Program-made: the position numbers and the translations under genes
The notes under the pieces: generated by a model
Database searches by the model: none
Seen by the model: the letters and a program-made list of their open reading frames with translations, nothing else
What the model was told of the DNA's origin: nothing
Shown: piece by piece, positions 6,398 through 12,805 of the stretch
Numbering within the stretch: position 1 is the stretch's first letter
Layout: every line of letters begins with the position of its first letter
From: Candidatus Bathyarchaeota archaeon
GTDB taxonomy: Archaea; Thermoproteota; Bathyarchaeia; TCS64
Length of the DNA: 23,607 nucleotides
NCBI GenBank assembly: GCA_003662205.1
Contig: QMXQ01000004.1
Span: 1-23,607, forward strand
Direction of reading: 5' to 3'

Positions 6398-7975
6398 GTG
6401 AAATATGACATCCTGATCGAGAACGGGCGCGTCATCGACGGGGCCGGCAACCCCTGGTTCAGGGCTGACGTCGGCGTCGTCGGCGACCGCATCGAGGCCG
6501 TCGGGAGGCTCGGGGGCGCCGACGCGGAGCGGCGCATCGACGCCAGGGGGCTCATCGTCGCCCCGGGCTTCATCGACATCCACAGCCACTCGGACTACAC
6601 GGTGCTCATCGACCCGAGGGTGGAGAGCAAGGTGAGGCAGGGGGTGACGACGGAGGTCGTGGGGAACTGCGGCAGCTCCGCCGCGCCCATGAACCAGGAG
6701 GTGAGGGCGTACAGGGAGACGTACATGCGCGCCCTCCTCGGCGAGGAGTTCGAGTTCAACTGGGAGACGATGAAGGACTACCTCAACCTCATCGACGCCG
6801 GGGGCGCCTCCTTCAACGTCGTTGCCCTCGTCGGGCAGGGGACCGTCCGCCAGAACGTCATGGGCCACGACGACAGGCCCCCCACGGAGCAGGAGCTGGA
6901 GGCGATGCGGAGGCTGGTCGCCGAGGCGATGGAGGACGGCGCCTGGGGGATGTCCACAGGCCTGATATACCCGCCGAGCTGCTACGCCGACACCGACGAG
7001 ATCGTGGAGCTGGCCAAGGTCCTCGCCGACTACGGCGGCGTCTACTTCAGCCACATACGCGGCGAGGGCGAGACCCTCCTCGAGGCGGTGAGGGAGGCCA
7101 TCGAGATCGGCGAGCGGGCCGGCGTCCCCGTCGAGATCGCCCACTTCAAGGCCTCCGGCAAGGCCCACTGGGGGAAGACGAGGGAGTCGCTGAGGCTGGT
7201 GGAGGAGGGGCGACGCCGGGGTGTCGACGTCACCTTCGACCAGTACCCCTACATCGCGTCGAGCACGGGCCTCGCCGCCTACCTCCCCCACTGGGTTCAC
7301 GAGGGCGGGGCGGAGAAGCTCCTGGAGCGGCTTAGGGACCCGGAGACCCGGCGGAGGATCGCGGAGGAGCCGGTGACCATATCTAGGGACTGGGACGCCA
7401 TCATGGTCGTCTTCGCCCAGAACCACCCCCAGTACGAGGGGAAGACCATCACGGAGATCGCGAAGCTGGAGGGCAAGGAGCCGCTGGATGCGGTCTTCGA
7501 CCTGCTGCTGGCGGAGGACGCCCAGGTGAGCATCGTCGCCTTCGGCATGTCCGAGGACGACGTCCGACGCGTCATGCGGAGCCCGTACGGCATGGTCGGC
7601 TCGGACGGCCGGGCCGTGGCGCCCCGCGGCGTCCTGGGCAGGGGGAAGCCCCACCCCCGCTACTACGGCACCTTCCCCCGGGTCCTCGGCCACTACGTCA
7701 GGAAGGGCGTCATCAGCCTCCAGGAGGCGGTGAGGAAGATGACGTCGATGCCCGCCCAGCGCCTCGGCCTGCGGGACCGCGGCCTCCTCAGGGAGGGCTT
7801 CAAGGCGGACATCACCATCTTCGACCCCGACAGGGTGAAGGACGAGGCCACCTTCACCGACCCCCACAGGTTCGCCTCGGGCATACCCTACGTCATCGTG
7901 AACGGCACCATCGTCATCGACGGCTCGGAGCACACGGGGGCCCTCCCAGGGAAGGCGCTGAGAAAAGGAAAATGA
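6398..7975 (+). CDS. N-acyl-D-amino-acid deacylase (D-aminoacylase, amidohydrolase superfamily)
   Basis: Hydrolyses N-acyl-D-amino acids to a D-amino acid and a carboxylate; related enzymes act on dihydropyrimidine-like rings. The 525-residue chain has the N-terminal beta-sandwich start (ILIENGRVIDGAGNPWFRADV), the metal motif H62-S-H64, the family Cys91 in GNCGSS that bridges the zinc site, His219 (YFSHIRGE), His249 (EIAHFKASG) and catalytic Asp403 (GSDGRA). The closing YVIVNGTIVIDG belongs to the second half of the sandwich. All residues expected for the D-aminoacylase group are present. GTG 6398 has GAGGGAG 4 nt upstream. It probably lets the cell use D-residues from peptides or cell-wall debris; the exact acyl and side-chain preference is not readable. 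Confidence 0.9.
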   Translation: MKYDILIENGRVIDGAGNPWFRADVGVVGDRIEAVGRLGGADAERRIDARGLIVAPGFIDIHSHSDYTVLIDPRVESKVRQGVTTEVVGNCGSSAAPMNQEVRAYRETYMRALLGEEFEFNWETMKDYLNLIDAGGASFNVVALVGQGTVRQNVMGHDDRPPTEQELEAMRRLVAEAMEDGAWGMSTGLIYPPSCYADTDEIVELAKVLADYGGVYFSHIRGEGETLLEAVREAIEIGERAGVPVEIAHFKASGKAHWGKTRESLRLVEEGRRRGVDVTFDQYPYIASSTGLAAYLPHWVHEGGAEKLLERLRDPETRRRIAEEPVTISRDWDAIMVVFAQNHPQYEGKTITEIAKLEGKEPLDAVFDLLLAEDAQVSIVAFGMSEDDVRRVMRSPYGMVGSDGRAVAPRGVLGRGKPHPRYYGTFPRVLGHYVRKGVISLQEAVRKMTSMPAQRLGLRDRGLLREGFKADITIFDPDRVKDEATFTDPHRFASGIPYVIVNGTIVIDGSEHTGALPGKALRKGK

Positions 7976-7985
7976 CTGTCCTCTC

Positions 7986-8000
7986 CTCCTCTTTTATTCT
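7986..8000 (+). terminator. T-rich terminator of the D-aminoacylase gene
   Basis: Pyrimidine-rich CCTCCTCTTTTATTC tract shortly after the stop codon, consistent with archaeal termination. Confidence 0.4.
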
Positions 8001-8016
8001 CCAGCACGCGTTCAAA

Positions 8017-8028
8017 CCGCTTCAGCGG
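8017..8028. repeat. Short hairpin CCGC-TTCA-GCGG
   Basis: A 4-bp GC-only stem with a 4-nt loop, between the ends of two convergent genes. It may form a compact RNA structure with the longer inverted repeat at 8064-8099. Confidence 0.3.
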
Positions 8029-8063
8029 CTCAGCTTCTCAGCGTATCATCGCGCTTGAGCGGC

Positions 8064-8099
8064 TTCCCGGGTATAGGCTGAACGGATATCACCCGGGAA
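8064..8099. repeat. Perfect 9-bp inverted repeat TTCCCGGGT/ACCCGGGAA
   Basis: Arms at 8064-8072 and 8091-8099 are exact reverse complements with an 18-nt loop; each arm also contains the self-complementary CCCGGG. It lies between the T-tracts that end the D-aminoacylase gene (plus) and the lrp gene (minus), so it is outside both expected transcripts. Confidence 0.5.
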
Positions 8100-8107
8100 A
8101 TAATGAA

Positions 8108-8119
8108 GGGAAAAAGGGG
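8108..8119 (-). terminator. T-tract terminator of the Lrp gene
   Basis: CCCCTTTTTCCC on the minus strand, about 33 nt after the lrp stop codon. Confidence 0.45.
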
Positions 8120-8151
8120 TTGCAGGGCTGAGAGGGATCGTCCGGGGGCCC

Positions 8152-8631
8152 TCATAGGTCCTGGAGCATGCGGAAGTCCTCTTTCATGGTGGTGAGGACG
8201 ACGTGGGTGTTCGTCCTCTCCACGTAGGGCATCGCCAGCAGCTTCTTGGTGAAGTTGCTGAGGTTCCTCCTGCTCTTGAACTTGGCTATGATCATGGCGT
8301 CGGTCAGGCCCGTCACGTCGTAGACGGCGCAGACGTTGGGTATCTTCGCGATCTCCTCCTCCGTCTCCAGGAGTTTCCCCTTGGAGACGGTGATCTCCGT
8401 GATGACCGTCAGCTCGTAGCCGATCCTCTCGTGGTCCAGCCGGACGGTGTAACCCGTGATGACGCCGGCGGACTCCAGCCTCTGGATGTGATTTATCACC
8501 GTCGCCGCCGAGACACCGATGCTCTTCGCCAGCTCCCTGTAGGACCTCTTCGAGTCCTTCAGCAGCTCCCTCAGCAGCCTCCTGTCGATATCGTCCAACG
8601 CGAACACGGCTATCACCTGAACATTTATCAC
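8152..8631 (-). CDS. Lrp/AsnC family transcriptional regulator
   Basis: A DNA-binding regulator of amino-acid and nitrogen metabolism. The 159 residues show an N-terminal helix-turn-helix (DDIDRRLLRELLKDSKRSY, then ELAKSIGVSAATVINHIQRL at about 34-53) and a C-terminal RAM-type ligand and oligomerisation domain with alternating strands (YELTVITEITVSKG, VYDVTGLTDAMIIAKF). GTG 8631 is used because CATATA on the minus strand at 8659-8664 would start transcription near 8635. Later GTG and TTG codons up to residue 12 cannot be excluded. It is divergent from glutamine synthetase across a 557-bp spacer. A sequence overlapping its own TATA box recurs upstream of glnA, so autorepression and control of glnA are plausible. 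The ligand is unknown. Confidence 0.9.
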   Translation of the reverse strand: MINVQVIAVFALDDIDRRLLRELLKDSKRSYRELAKSIGVSAATVINHIQRLESAGVITGYTVRLDHERIGYELTVITEITVSKGKLLETEEEIAKIPNVCAVYDVTGLTDAMIIAKFKSRRNLSNFTKKLLAMPYVERTNTHVVLTTMKEDFRMLQDL

Positions 8632-8647
8632 CTATCCTTGAATAAGG

Positions 8648-8665
8648 CTGAACACTTGTATATGA
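8648..8665 (-). promoter_or_regulatory. Candidate Lrp site overlapping the lrp TATA box
   Basis: On the minus strand this reads TCATATACAAGTGTTCAG. It matches TCATATACAAATGTATAG upstream of glnA (9121-9138) at 15 of 18 positions. The CATATA part is also the likely TATA box, so binding here would repress the lrp gene itself. Confidence 0.4.
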
Positions 8666-9106
8666 AAATTTCCACAATCTTAATATGCATTAACCCCCAA
8701 CTCCCTGCCTCATAACCCGTGGTTCTCTTAGGTAAGCACGCCTTACCGATGAATCTCTCATTCAAAGCAGCTCATAAGTCACCCTGGGGGGGAACGTCGG
8801 CCCTGATTTCTTCGCCTCCGACTGGACCCCCAACCCGAACGGTGGAGGCGCAAACTCATTTAGGGGTTTGGTGTTGAGATACTCCTCTGGAGCTTCCTAT
8901 CGAAGGGTGGATGCCGAAGGCGGCGGCCTGATTATACATAGAGCCCATCGCCGCGTTCATGGGGCGGCGTTCGTCCTCGGCGTCACGCCTATCCCTCTGA
9001 TCGAAGGGGCGCCGTGATAATCATCGGCGCGCTGCTCACGACCTGTCAAGGCGACGATCCCCTAGAATCACCCGAAGATAAAAACGGGTGTCTAAACATT
9101 CATTAC

Positions 9107-9138
9107 ACAAATATTACAAATCATATACAAATGTATAG
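9107..9138 (+). promoter_or_regulatory. Candidate Lrp operator array upstream of glnA
   Basis: Three ACAAAT copies start at 9107, 9116 and 9127, spaced 9 and 11 bp, about one helical turn apart, and the last lies inside the 18-bp near-repeat shared with the lrp promoter. The array sits just upstream of the glnA TATA box (9154-9161), a position suited to activation. Assignment to the neighbouring Lrp protein is inference. Confidence 0.4.
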
Positions 9139-9153
9139 GAAAAATCCCATAAG

Positions 9154-9161
9154 CTTAATAT
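9154..9161 (+). promoter_or_regulatory. TATA box of glnA
   Basis: CTTAATAT centred about 31 nt before ATG 9189; the transcript would begin near 9184 and be almost leaderless. Confidence 0.55.
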
Positions 9162-9188
9162 ACATGAAGACGGGATAGAAGGCTCATT

Positions 9189-10571
9189 ATGTCCGAGAAC
9201 ACTCTGACCCACGAGGAGGCCGTTGAGCCGCTGATGGACTTGGTCCGGAAGCACGACATCAAGTACATCAGGCTCATCGTGGTGGATCTGAACGGCCAGC
9301 CCCGGGCGATGCTCATCCCCGAGTACGAGCTGCCCCGCGCCCTCAGGTACGGCATAGGGTTCGACGGTTCGTCCATCGCTGGCTTCGCCGAGATCGAGCA
9401 GAGCGACCTCATCGCCAACCCCGACCCCTCGACGTTCCTCATCCCCATGTGGGAGGCGCCGGGGATCGCCACCATGTTCTGCTACATCTCCAACCCGGAC
9501 GGCTCGCCGTTCGAAGGGGACCCGAGGGGGCTGCTGAAGAAGACGATGGACGAGCTGGAGGCGGAGGGCTACGGCTTCAACACGGGGCCCGAGCTTGAGT
9601 TCTTCTACGTCACCAGGCAGAGCGAGTCCGTCGCCCCCTACGGCTCCGGCGGCTACTTCGACCTCCCGCCCCTGGACCCGACGGAGGAGATGAAGATGGA
9701 GACGATGATCTGCCTGGAGGCGGCCGGCTTCCAGCTGGACAAGGTGCACCACGAGGTGGCCCAGGGGCAGCAGGAGATCAACTTCCGGTACGCGGACGCG
9801 CTGAAGACGGCGGACAACGTGATGCTCTACAAGCTGGCGGTGAAGACCATCGCCCAGAAGCACGGCAGCATCGCCACCTTCATGCCCAAGCCCTTCTGGG
9901 GGGTCAACGGGAGCGGCTGCCACGTCCACCAGAGCCTCGTCGACCTGGAGACCGGGGGGAACCTGTTCTACGACCCCGACTCGTCGACGGGCCTCTCCGA
10001 GGCCGGAGTCCACTACATCGGCGGCATCCTCAGCCACGCTAAGGGGCTCTCCCTGGTCGTCGCCCCCCTGGTCAACTCCTACAAGCGGCTGGTCCCCCAC
10101 TACGAGGCCCCCGTCTACATCTGCTGGGGCTACGGGAACCGCTCCGCCCTGATACGGGTCCCCCAGTACCCGAACGGGGCGGGGAAATACGTACGCGTCG
10201 AGTACCGGCACCCGGACCCCTCCTCCAACCCCTACCTGACGGCGGTCGCCATGCTCAAAGCGGGGATGGACGGCATCCGCCGGAAAACGGAGCCCGCGGA
10301 GCCCTTCTCCGAGAACGTCTACCACCTATCCGAGGGGGAGCGGGACCGGCGGGGGGTCGAGATGCTGCCGGAGCACCTGGGCGAGGCAGTGGACGCGTTC
10401 ACCCCGGACGCGGTCGTCTCCGAAGCCCTCGGCGGCTACATCTCGAAGAACCTCGTCGAGCTGAAGCGGAGGGAGTTCGAGGAGTACCTCTCCTTCACGG
10501 GCCGGAGCTGGGCGGAGAGCCGCCCCGAGATAACCTCATGGGAGATCGAGCGGTACCTAACCCGCTGCTGA
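9189..10571 (+). CDS. glnA: Glutamine synthetase, type I
   Basis: Makes glutamine from glutamate, ammonia and ATP as a dodecamer in the cytosol; the main ammonia-assimilation step. The 460-residue length fits the GSI group. The beta-grasp N-terminus ends in GFDGSSIAGFAEIEQSD; the catalytic domain has GPELEFF (Glu135, Glu137), Glu189, GQQEINF (Glu196), NGSGCHVHQSL (His245, His247) and the arginine-rich RVEYRHPDPSSNPYL near the C-terminus. I do not see the NLYDLP-type tyrosine segment used for adenylylation, so control is likely by feedback or transcription (GSI-alpha type). It is preceded by a candidate Lrp operator array and is divergent from an Lrp/AsnC gene. Its last 15 bases overlap the convergent regulator gene. 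Confidence 0.96.
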   Translation: MSENTLTHEEAVEPLMDLVRKHDIKYIRLIVVDLNGQPRAMLIPEYELPRALRYGIGFDGSSIAGFAEIEQSDLIANPDPSTFLIPMWEAPGIATMFCYISNPDGSPFEGDPRGLLKKTMDELEAEGYGFNTGPELEFFYVTRQSESVAPYGSGGYFDLPPLDPTEEMKMETMICLEAAGFQLDKVHHEVAQGQQEINFRYADALKTADNVMLYKLAVKTIAQKHGSIATFMPKPFWGVNGSGCHVHQSLVDLETGGNLFYDPDSSTGLSEAGVHYIGGILSHAKGLSLVVAPLVNSYKRLVPHYEAPVYICWGYGNRSALIRVPQYPNGAGKYVRVEYRHPDPSSNPYLTAVAMLKAGMDGIRRKTEPAEPFSENVYHLSEGERDRRGVEMLPEHLGEAVDAFTPDAVVSEALGGYISKNLVELKRREFEEYLSFTGRSWAESRPEITSWEIERYLTRC

Positions 10572-10973
10572 CCCGCCCCGATCGGTGCATCGCCCCATCT
10601 CCTCTATCTTCCTCGGCAGGTCCTCAAGCTCCCTGAGCATCCTGCGGTACCACCTGTCCAGCATCTTGGCTATCGCCTCCCGCATCTCCTCGGGCGGGAC
10701 GGCGCTGTAGATGTACCGGTATCCGCCGAGCCCTATGAGCCGCTCCTCCCTGACGGCAAGCCCCTTCTCCACGAGGCCCTGGAGCAGCCTCTGGACAGTC
10801 GACCGGCTCTTCCCCAGCCTCCGGGCCGCCTCCTGGACCGAGGCGGGCCCCCCGCTCACGAGCGAGCAGTAGGCCTCGATCTCCGTCGTCCTGATGCCGA
10901 GGGCGCACCTCATCAGGTCGCCGGCCCTGACCTCGGGCGCGGTGAGGAGGGATCGCATCTCCTTCAGGGTCAT
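10557..10973 (-). CDS. Winged-helix transcriptional regulator (TrmB/MarR-like)
   Basis: A 138-residue DNA-binding protein. The central part, ASVQEAARRLGKSRSTVQR followed by LLQGLVEKGLAVREE, is a clear winged helix-turn-helix. Glycine-rich GLGGYRYIYSAV forms the wing, and the C-terminal helix (REAIAKMLDRWYRRMLRELEDL) probably dimerises. Cys23 and Cys36 before the HTH and one Cys near the C-terminus could sense redox state, but no CxxC is present. ATG 10973 is chosen over TTG 10985 because the TATA element at 10999-11007 places the transcript start near 10977. The perfect palindrome at 10980-10996 lies between TATA and start, as expected for autorepression. It is divergent from thioredoxin, a plausible second target. 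Confidence 0.82.
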   Translation of the reverse strand: MTLKEMRSLLTAPEVRAGDLMRCALGIRTTEIEAYCSLVSGGPASVQEAARRLGKSRSTVQRLLQGLVEKGLAVREERLIGLGGYRYIYSAVPPEEMREAIAKMLDRWYRRMLRELEDLPRKIEEMGRCTDRGGSAAG

Positions 10974-10979
10974 GTTCTT

Positions 10980-10996
10980 GTTCAAAGATGTTGAAC
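10980..10996. promoter_or_regulatory. Perfect palindrome GTTCAA-N5-TTGAAC (candidate operator)
   Basis: Six-base arms with a 5-bp centre, a typical size for a dimeric winged-helix regulator. It overlaps the initiation region of the minus-strand regulator gene and lies just upstream of the thioredoxin TATA box (11010-11017), so one protein could control both genes. Confidence 0.5.
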
Positions 10997-10998
10997 AT

Positions 10999-11007
10999 TT
11001 TTAAATA
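10999..11007 (-). promoter_or_regulatory. TATA box of the winged-helix regulator gene
   Basis: ATTTAAAAA on the minus strand, centred 30 nt before ATG 10973. Confidence 0.5.
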
Positions 11008-11009
11008 TC

Positions 11010-11017
11010 TTTATATT
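11010..11017 (+). promoter_or_regulatory. TATA box of the thioredoxin gene
   Basis: TTTATATT centred about 35 nt before ATG 11048; the predicted transcript start is near 11039. Confidence 0.5.
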
Positions 11018-11047
11018 GATCCGCGGGGACCCATAGAAGGATTCGAC

Positions 11048-11386
11048 ATGACCCCGGACATCAAGGGCCGAAAACCCGTCGAGGTGACGGACGAGAGCTT
11101 CGAGGGCTTCGTGACGGGGAACCCGGCCGCCGTCATCGACTGCTGGGCCGCCTGGTGCTTCCCCTGCCGCATGCTGGGACCGGTCATCGAGCAGCTCGCG
11201 GAGGAGCACGGGGAGATCGCCTTCGGCAAGCTGAACGTGGACGAGAACCCGGCGACGCCGATGCGGTACGGCATAATGAGCATACCCACCCTCCTCTACT
11301 TCAAGGACGGGAAGCTCGTGGACAAGACCATCGGCGCCCTGCCCAAAGAGGCCATCGAGAACAGGCTCGGAAAGCTCCTCACCTGA
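11048..11386 (+). CDS. Thioredoxin with WCFPC active site
   Basis: A 112-residue thioredoxin-fold protein that reduces disulfides in cytosolic proteins. It has the full fold: VTDESFEGFV first helix, AAVIDCWAAWCFPCR with redox Cys37 and Cys40, the cis-proline Pro80 in MSIPTLLYF, and the KDGKLVDKTIGAL strand pair. The active site is WCFPC instead of the usual WCGPC; the Phe between the cysteines could change redox potential or partner choice. A third cysteine, Cys32, lies just before. ATG 11048 matches the normal thioredoxin length. The frame is open to ATG 10988 but that extension covers the TATA box. It is divergent from a winged-helix regulator with a palindrome between them. No thioredoxin reductase gene is nearby. 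Confidence 0.9.
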   Translation: MTPDIKGRKPVEVTDESFEGFVTGNPAAVIDCWAAWCFPCRMLGPVIEQLAEEHGEIAFGKLNVDENPATPMRYGIMSIPTLLYFKDGKLVDKTIGALPKEAIENRLGKLLT

Positions 11387-11415
11387 CAAAGACGCCGCTC
11401 CGGCGATACACAAAC

Positions 11416-11429
11416 CAATTTTCTTCTCT
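11416..11429 (+). terminator. T-rich terminator of the thioredoxin gene
   Basis: Pyrimidine tract (AATTTTCTTCTCT) about 30 nt after the stop. Confidence 0.4.
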
Positions 11430-11451
11430 ACAACCGCTACCTGTGGAAATT

Positions 11452-11459
11452 TTTTATAG
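11452..11459 (+). promoter_or_regulatory. TATA box of the DUF401 gene
   Basis: TTTTATAG centred about 42 nt before ATG 11498; transcription would begin near 11482, leaving a leader of about 16 nt. Confidence 0.5.
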
Positions 11460-11497
11460 ATGCAGCGGGGTTAGGAGACCGGTTGTAGGGTCCGCGC

Positions 11498-12694
11498 ATG
11501 TTTCCGCTCCTCGGCGTCCTCCTCTCGTTTCTGATCATCCTCGGGCTCAGGGCCAGGGATGTGGACTTCTCAGTTGCGCTCCTCGCCGCCTCGGCGGTCC
11601 TCGGCGTCACCTCGGGCAAGCCGCTTGGCATCTTCATCGACGTGGCGGTCAGGACCTTCGCGGACCCCGCCACCCTCAATCTCTGCGCCGCCGTCGCCCT
11701 CATCACCGTCCTCGGCTACGTCCTCAAGGAGACGGGGCTCATGGCGGAGATGATCGAGGGATTGAAGGGGCTGCTGCCGAGCCGGGTTCTGCTCTCGCTG
11801 ATCCCCGCGCTGTTTGGCCTCCTCTCCATGCCCGGCGGCGCCCTCATGTCGGCGCCCTTCAACGAGCCGGAGGCGGAGAGGCTGGGGCTGAGGCCGGAGC
11901 ACAAGACCTACATCAACGTCTGGTTCCGCCATCTCTGGTATTGGGCCTCCCCCATCTCTCCCGTGCCCATCCTCGCCGCGGGCCTCGCCGGCTTCACCCT
12001 CAGGGAGTTCCTCGGCGCCCAGCTCCCCCTCTTCGCCGTGACCGTGGCCATAGGCTTCATCGTCAGCATGGGCTTCATCAAACGCGGCGGAGATGGCGCC
12101 GCGGAGACGAACAGTCGGGGAGACGCCGTCAGGGGGCTGTCGCCCATCGTCGCCACCGTCGCCCTCGCCGTCGTGGGCGTCCCCATCTGGGCCGCGCTGG
12201 TCGTGGGCATCGCCATGGCCTTCGCCCTGAAGCGCGTCCCCCCGGGGAGGGCCCTGGGGCTGGTGCGGCGGGGCGTCAGGTGGGATGTCGTCGCCTCCGT
12301 CGCGGCCATGCTCTTCTTCAGGTACATGATCATCGCCACGGGCTCCGTCAACAGCCTCCTCCTCGCCATCACCGGCGCCGGCGTCCCCCTCCTCGCCCTC
12401 CTCGTCGCCGTCCCCCTCCTCATCGGCGTCCTCTCCGGCACGCCCACCATGGGCATAGGCATCGTCTTCCCCCTGCTGCTGCCCCTCTGCGGGGCCTTCG
12501 GCGTCCACCTGGTCAGCGTCATCTACGCCGGCGTCATCGCCGGCTACCTGGGCTCGCCGCTGCACCTCTGCCTCGTGCTCACGAACAGCTACTACAAGTC
12601 GGAGCTGGGGAAGGTCTACGTCTACCTCCTGCCCTCGGTTGCCGCCCTCTACCTCGTCGCCGTCATCTATCATCTGGCGATGAACGGGCTCTGA
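11498..12694 (+). CDS. DUF401 family integral membrane protein (ion-transporter-like)
   Basis: A 398-residue polytopic membrane protein with about ten hydrophobic segments. It opens with LLGVLLSFLIILGL and has the conserved SMPGGALMSAPFN segment near residues 109-121, the aromatic FRHLWYWASPISPVPIL stretch, and a C-terminal half with ISGTP-like (LSGTPTMGIGIVFPLLLP) and GYLGSPLHLCLVLTNSYY segments. These are the two pseudo-symmetric re-entrant regions expected for the ion-transporter superfamily to which DUF401 is related. The charged loop around residues 190-210 separates the halves. Export or uptake of an organic anion is likely for the superfamily, but the substrate is unknown. It has its own promoter and stands between thioredoxin and FEN1 without obvious functional link. 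Confidence 0.85.
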   Translation: MFPLLGVLLSFLIILGLRARDVDFSVALLAASAVLGVTSGKPLGIFIDVAVRTFADPATLNLCAAVALITVLGYVLKETGLMAEMIEGLKGLLPSRVLLSLIPALFGLLSMPGGALMSAPFNEPEAERLGLRPEHKTYINVWFRHLWYWASPISPVPILAAGLAGFTLREFLGAQLPLFAVTVAIGFIVSMGFIKRGGDGAAETNSRGDAVRGLSPIVATVALAVVGVPIWAALVVGIAMAFALKRVPPGRALGLVRRGVRWDVVASVAAMLFFRYMIIATGSVNSLLLAITGAGVPLLALLVAVPLLIGVLSGTPTMGIGIVFPLLLPLCGAFGVHLVSVIYAGVIAGYLGSPLHLCLVLTNSYYKSELGKVYVYLLPSVAALYLVAVIYHLAMNGL

Positions 12695-12769
12695 CATCCA
12701 GAAGCCGGACGTCCGCTCCGTAGTGCTTCTCCAAAGAGCGGCTGCCGGGCGCGGTCCGAGGGGTAACCG

Positions 12770-12776
12770 ATTTATT
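12770..12776 (+). promoter_or_regulatory. TATA box of the fen-lig operon
   Basis: ATTTATT centred about 33 nt before TTG 12806, preceded by GGTAACCG. The predicted transcript start is near 12799. Confidence 0.45.
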
Positions 12777-12805
12777 CGCCGCCTCGCGTAACCAGAGTGG
12801 TTCAG

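Larger units (their letters stand above)
8632..9188. other. Long spacer between lrp and glnA
   Basis: The only gap above 300 bases. Its two ends are A+T-rich promoter regions (8632-8700 for lrp and about 9085-9188 for glnA). The middle, 8700-9060, has the G+C content of coding DNA but every frame is broken; I see no tRNA, no convincing ORF and no protein remnant I recognise. A small inverted repeat, TGAAT-CTCTC-ATTCA, lies near 8750-8765. The middle may be a decayed gene or an untranslated RNA, but nothing shows either directly. Confidence 0.5.

Noticed and set aside
6296..7933. A 545-residue minus-strand open frame
   Set aside because: Antisense to the D-aminoacylase gene, with low-complexity composition and no known motif.
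8876..8980. A 34-codon minus-strand frame in the lrp-glnA spacer
   Set aside because: No promoter, Shine-Dalgarno sequence or family resemblance; likely chance in G+C-rich DNA.
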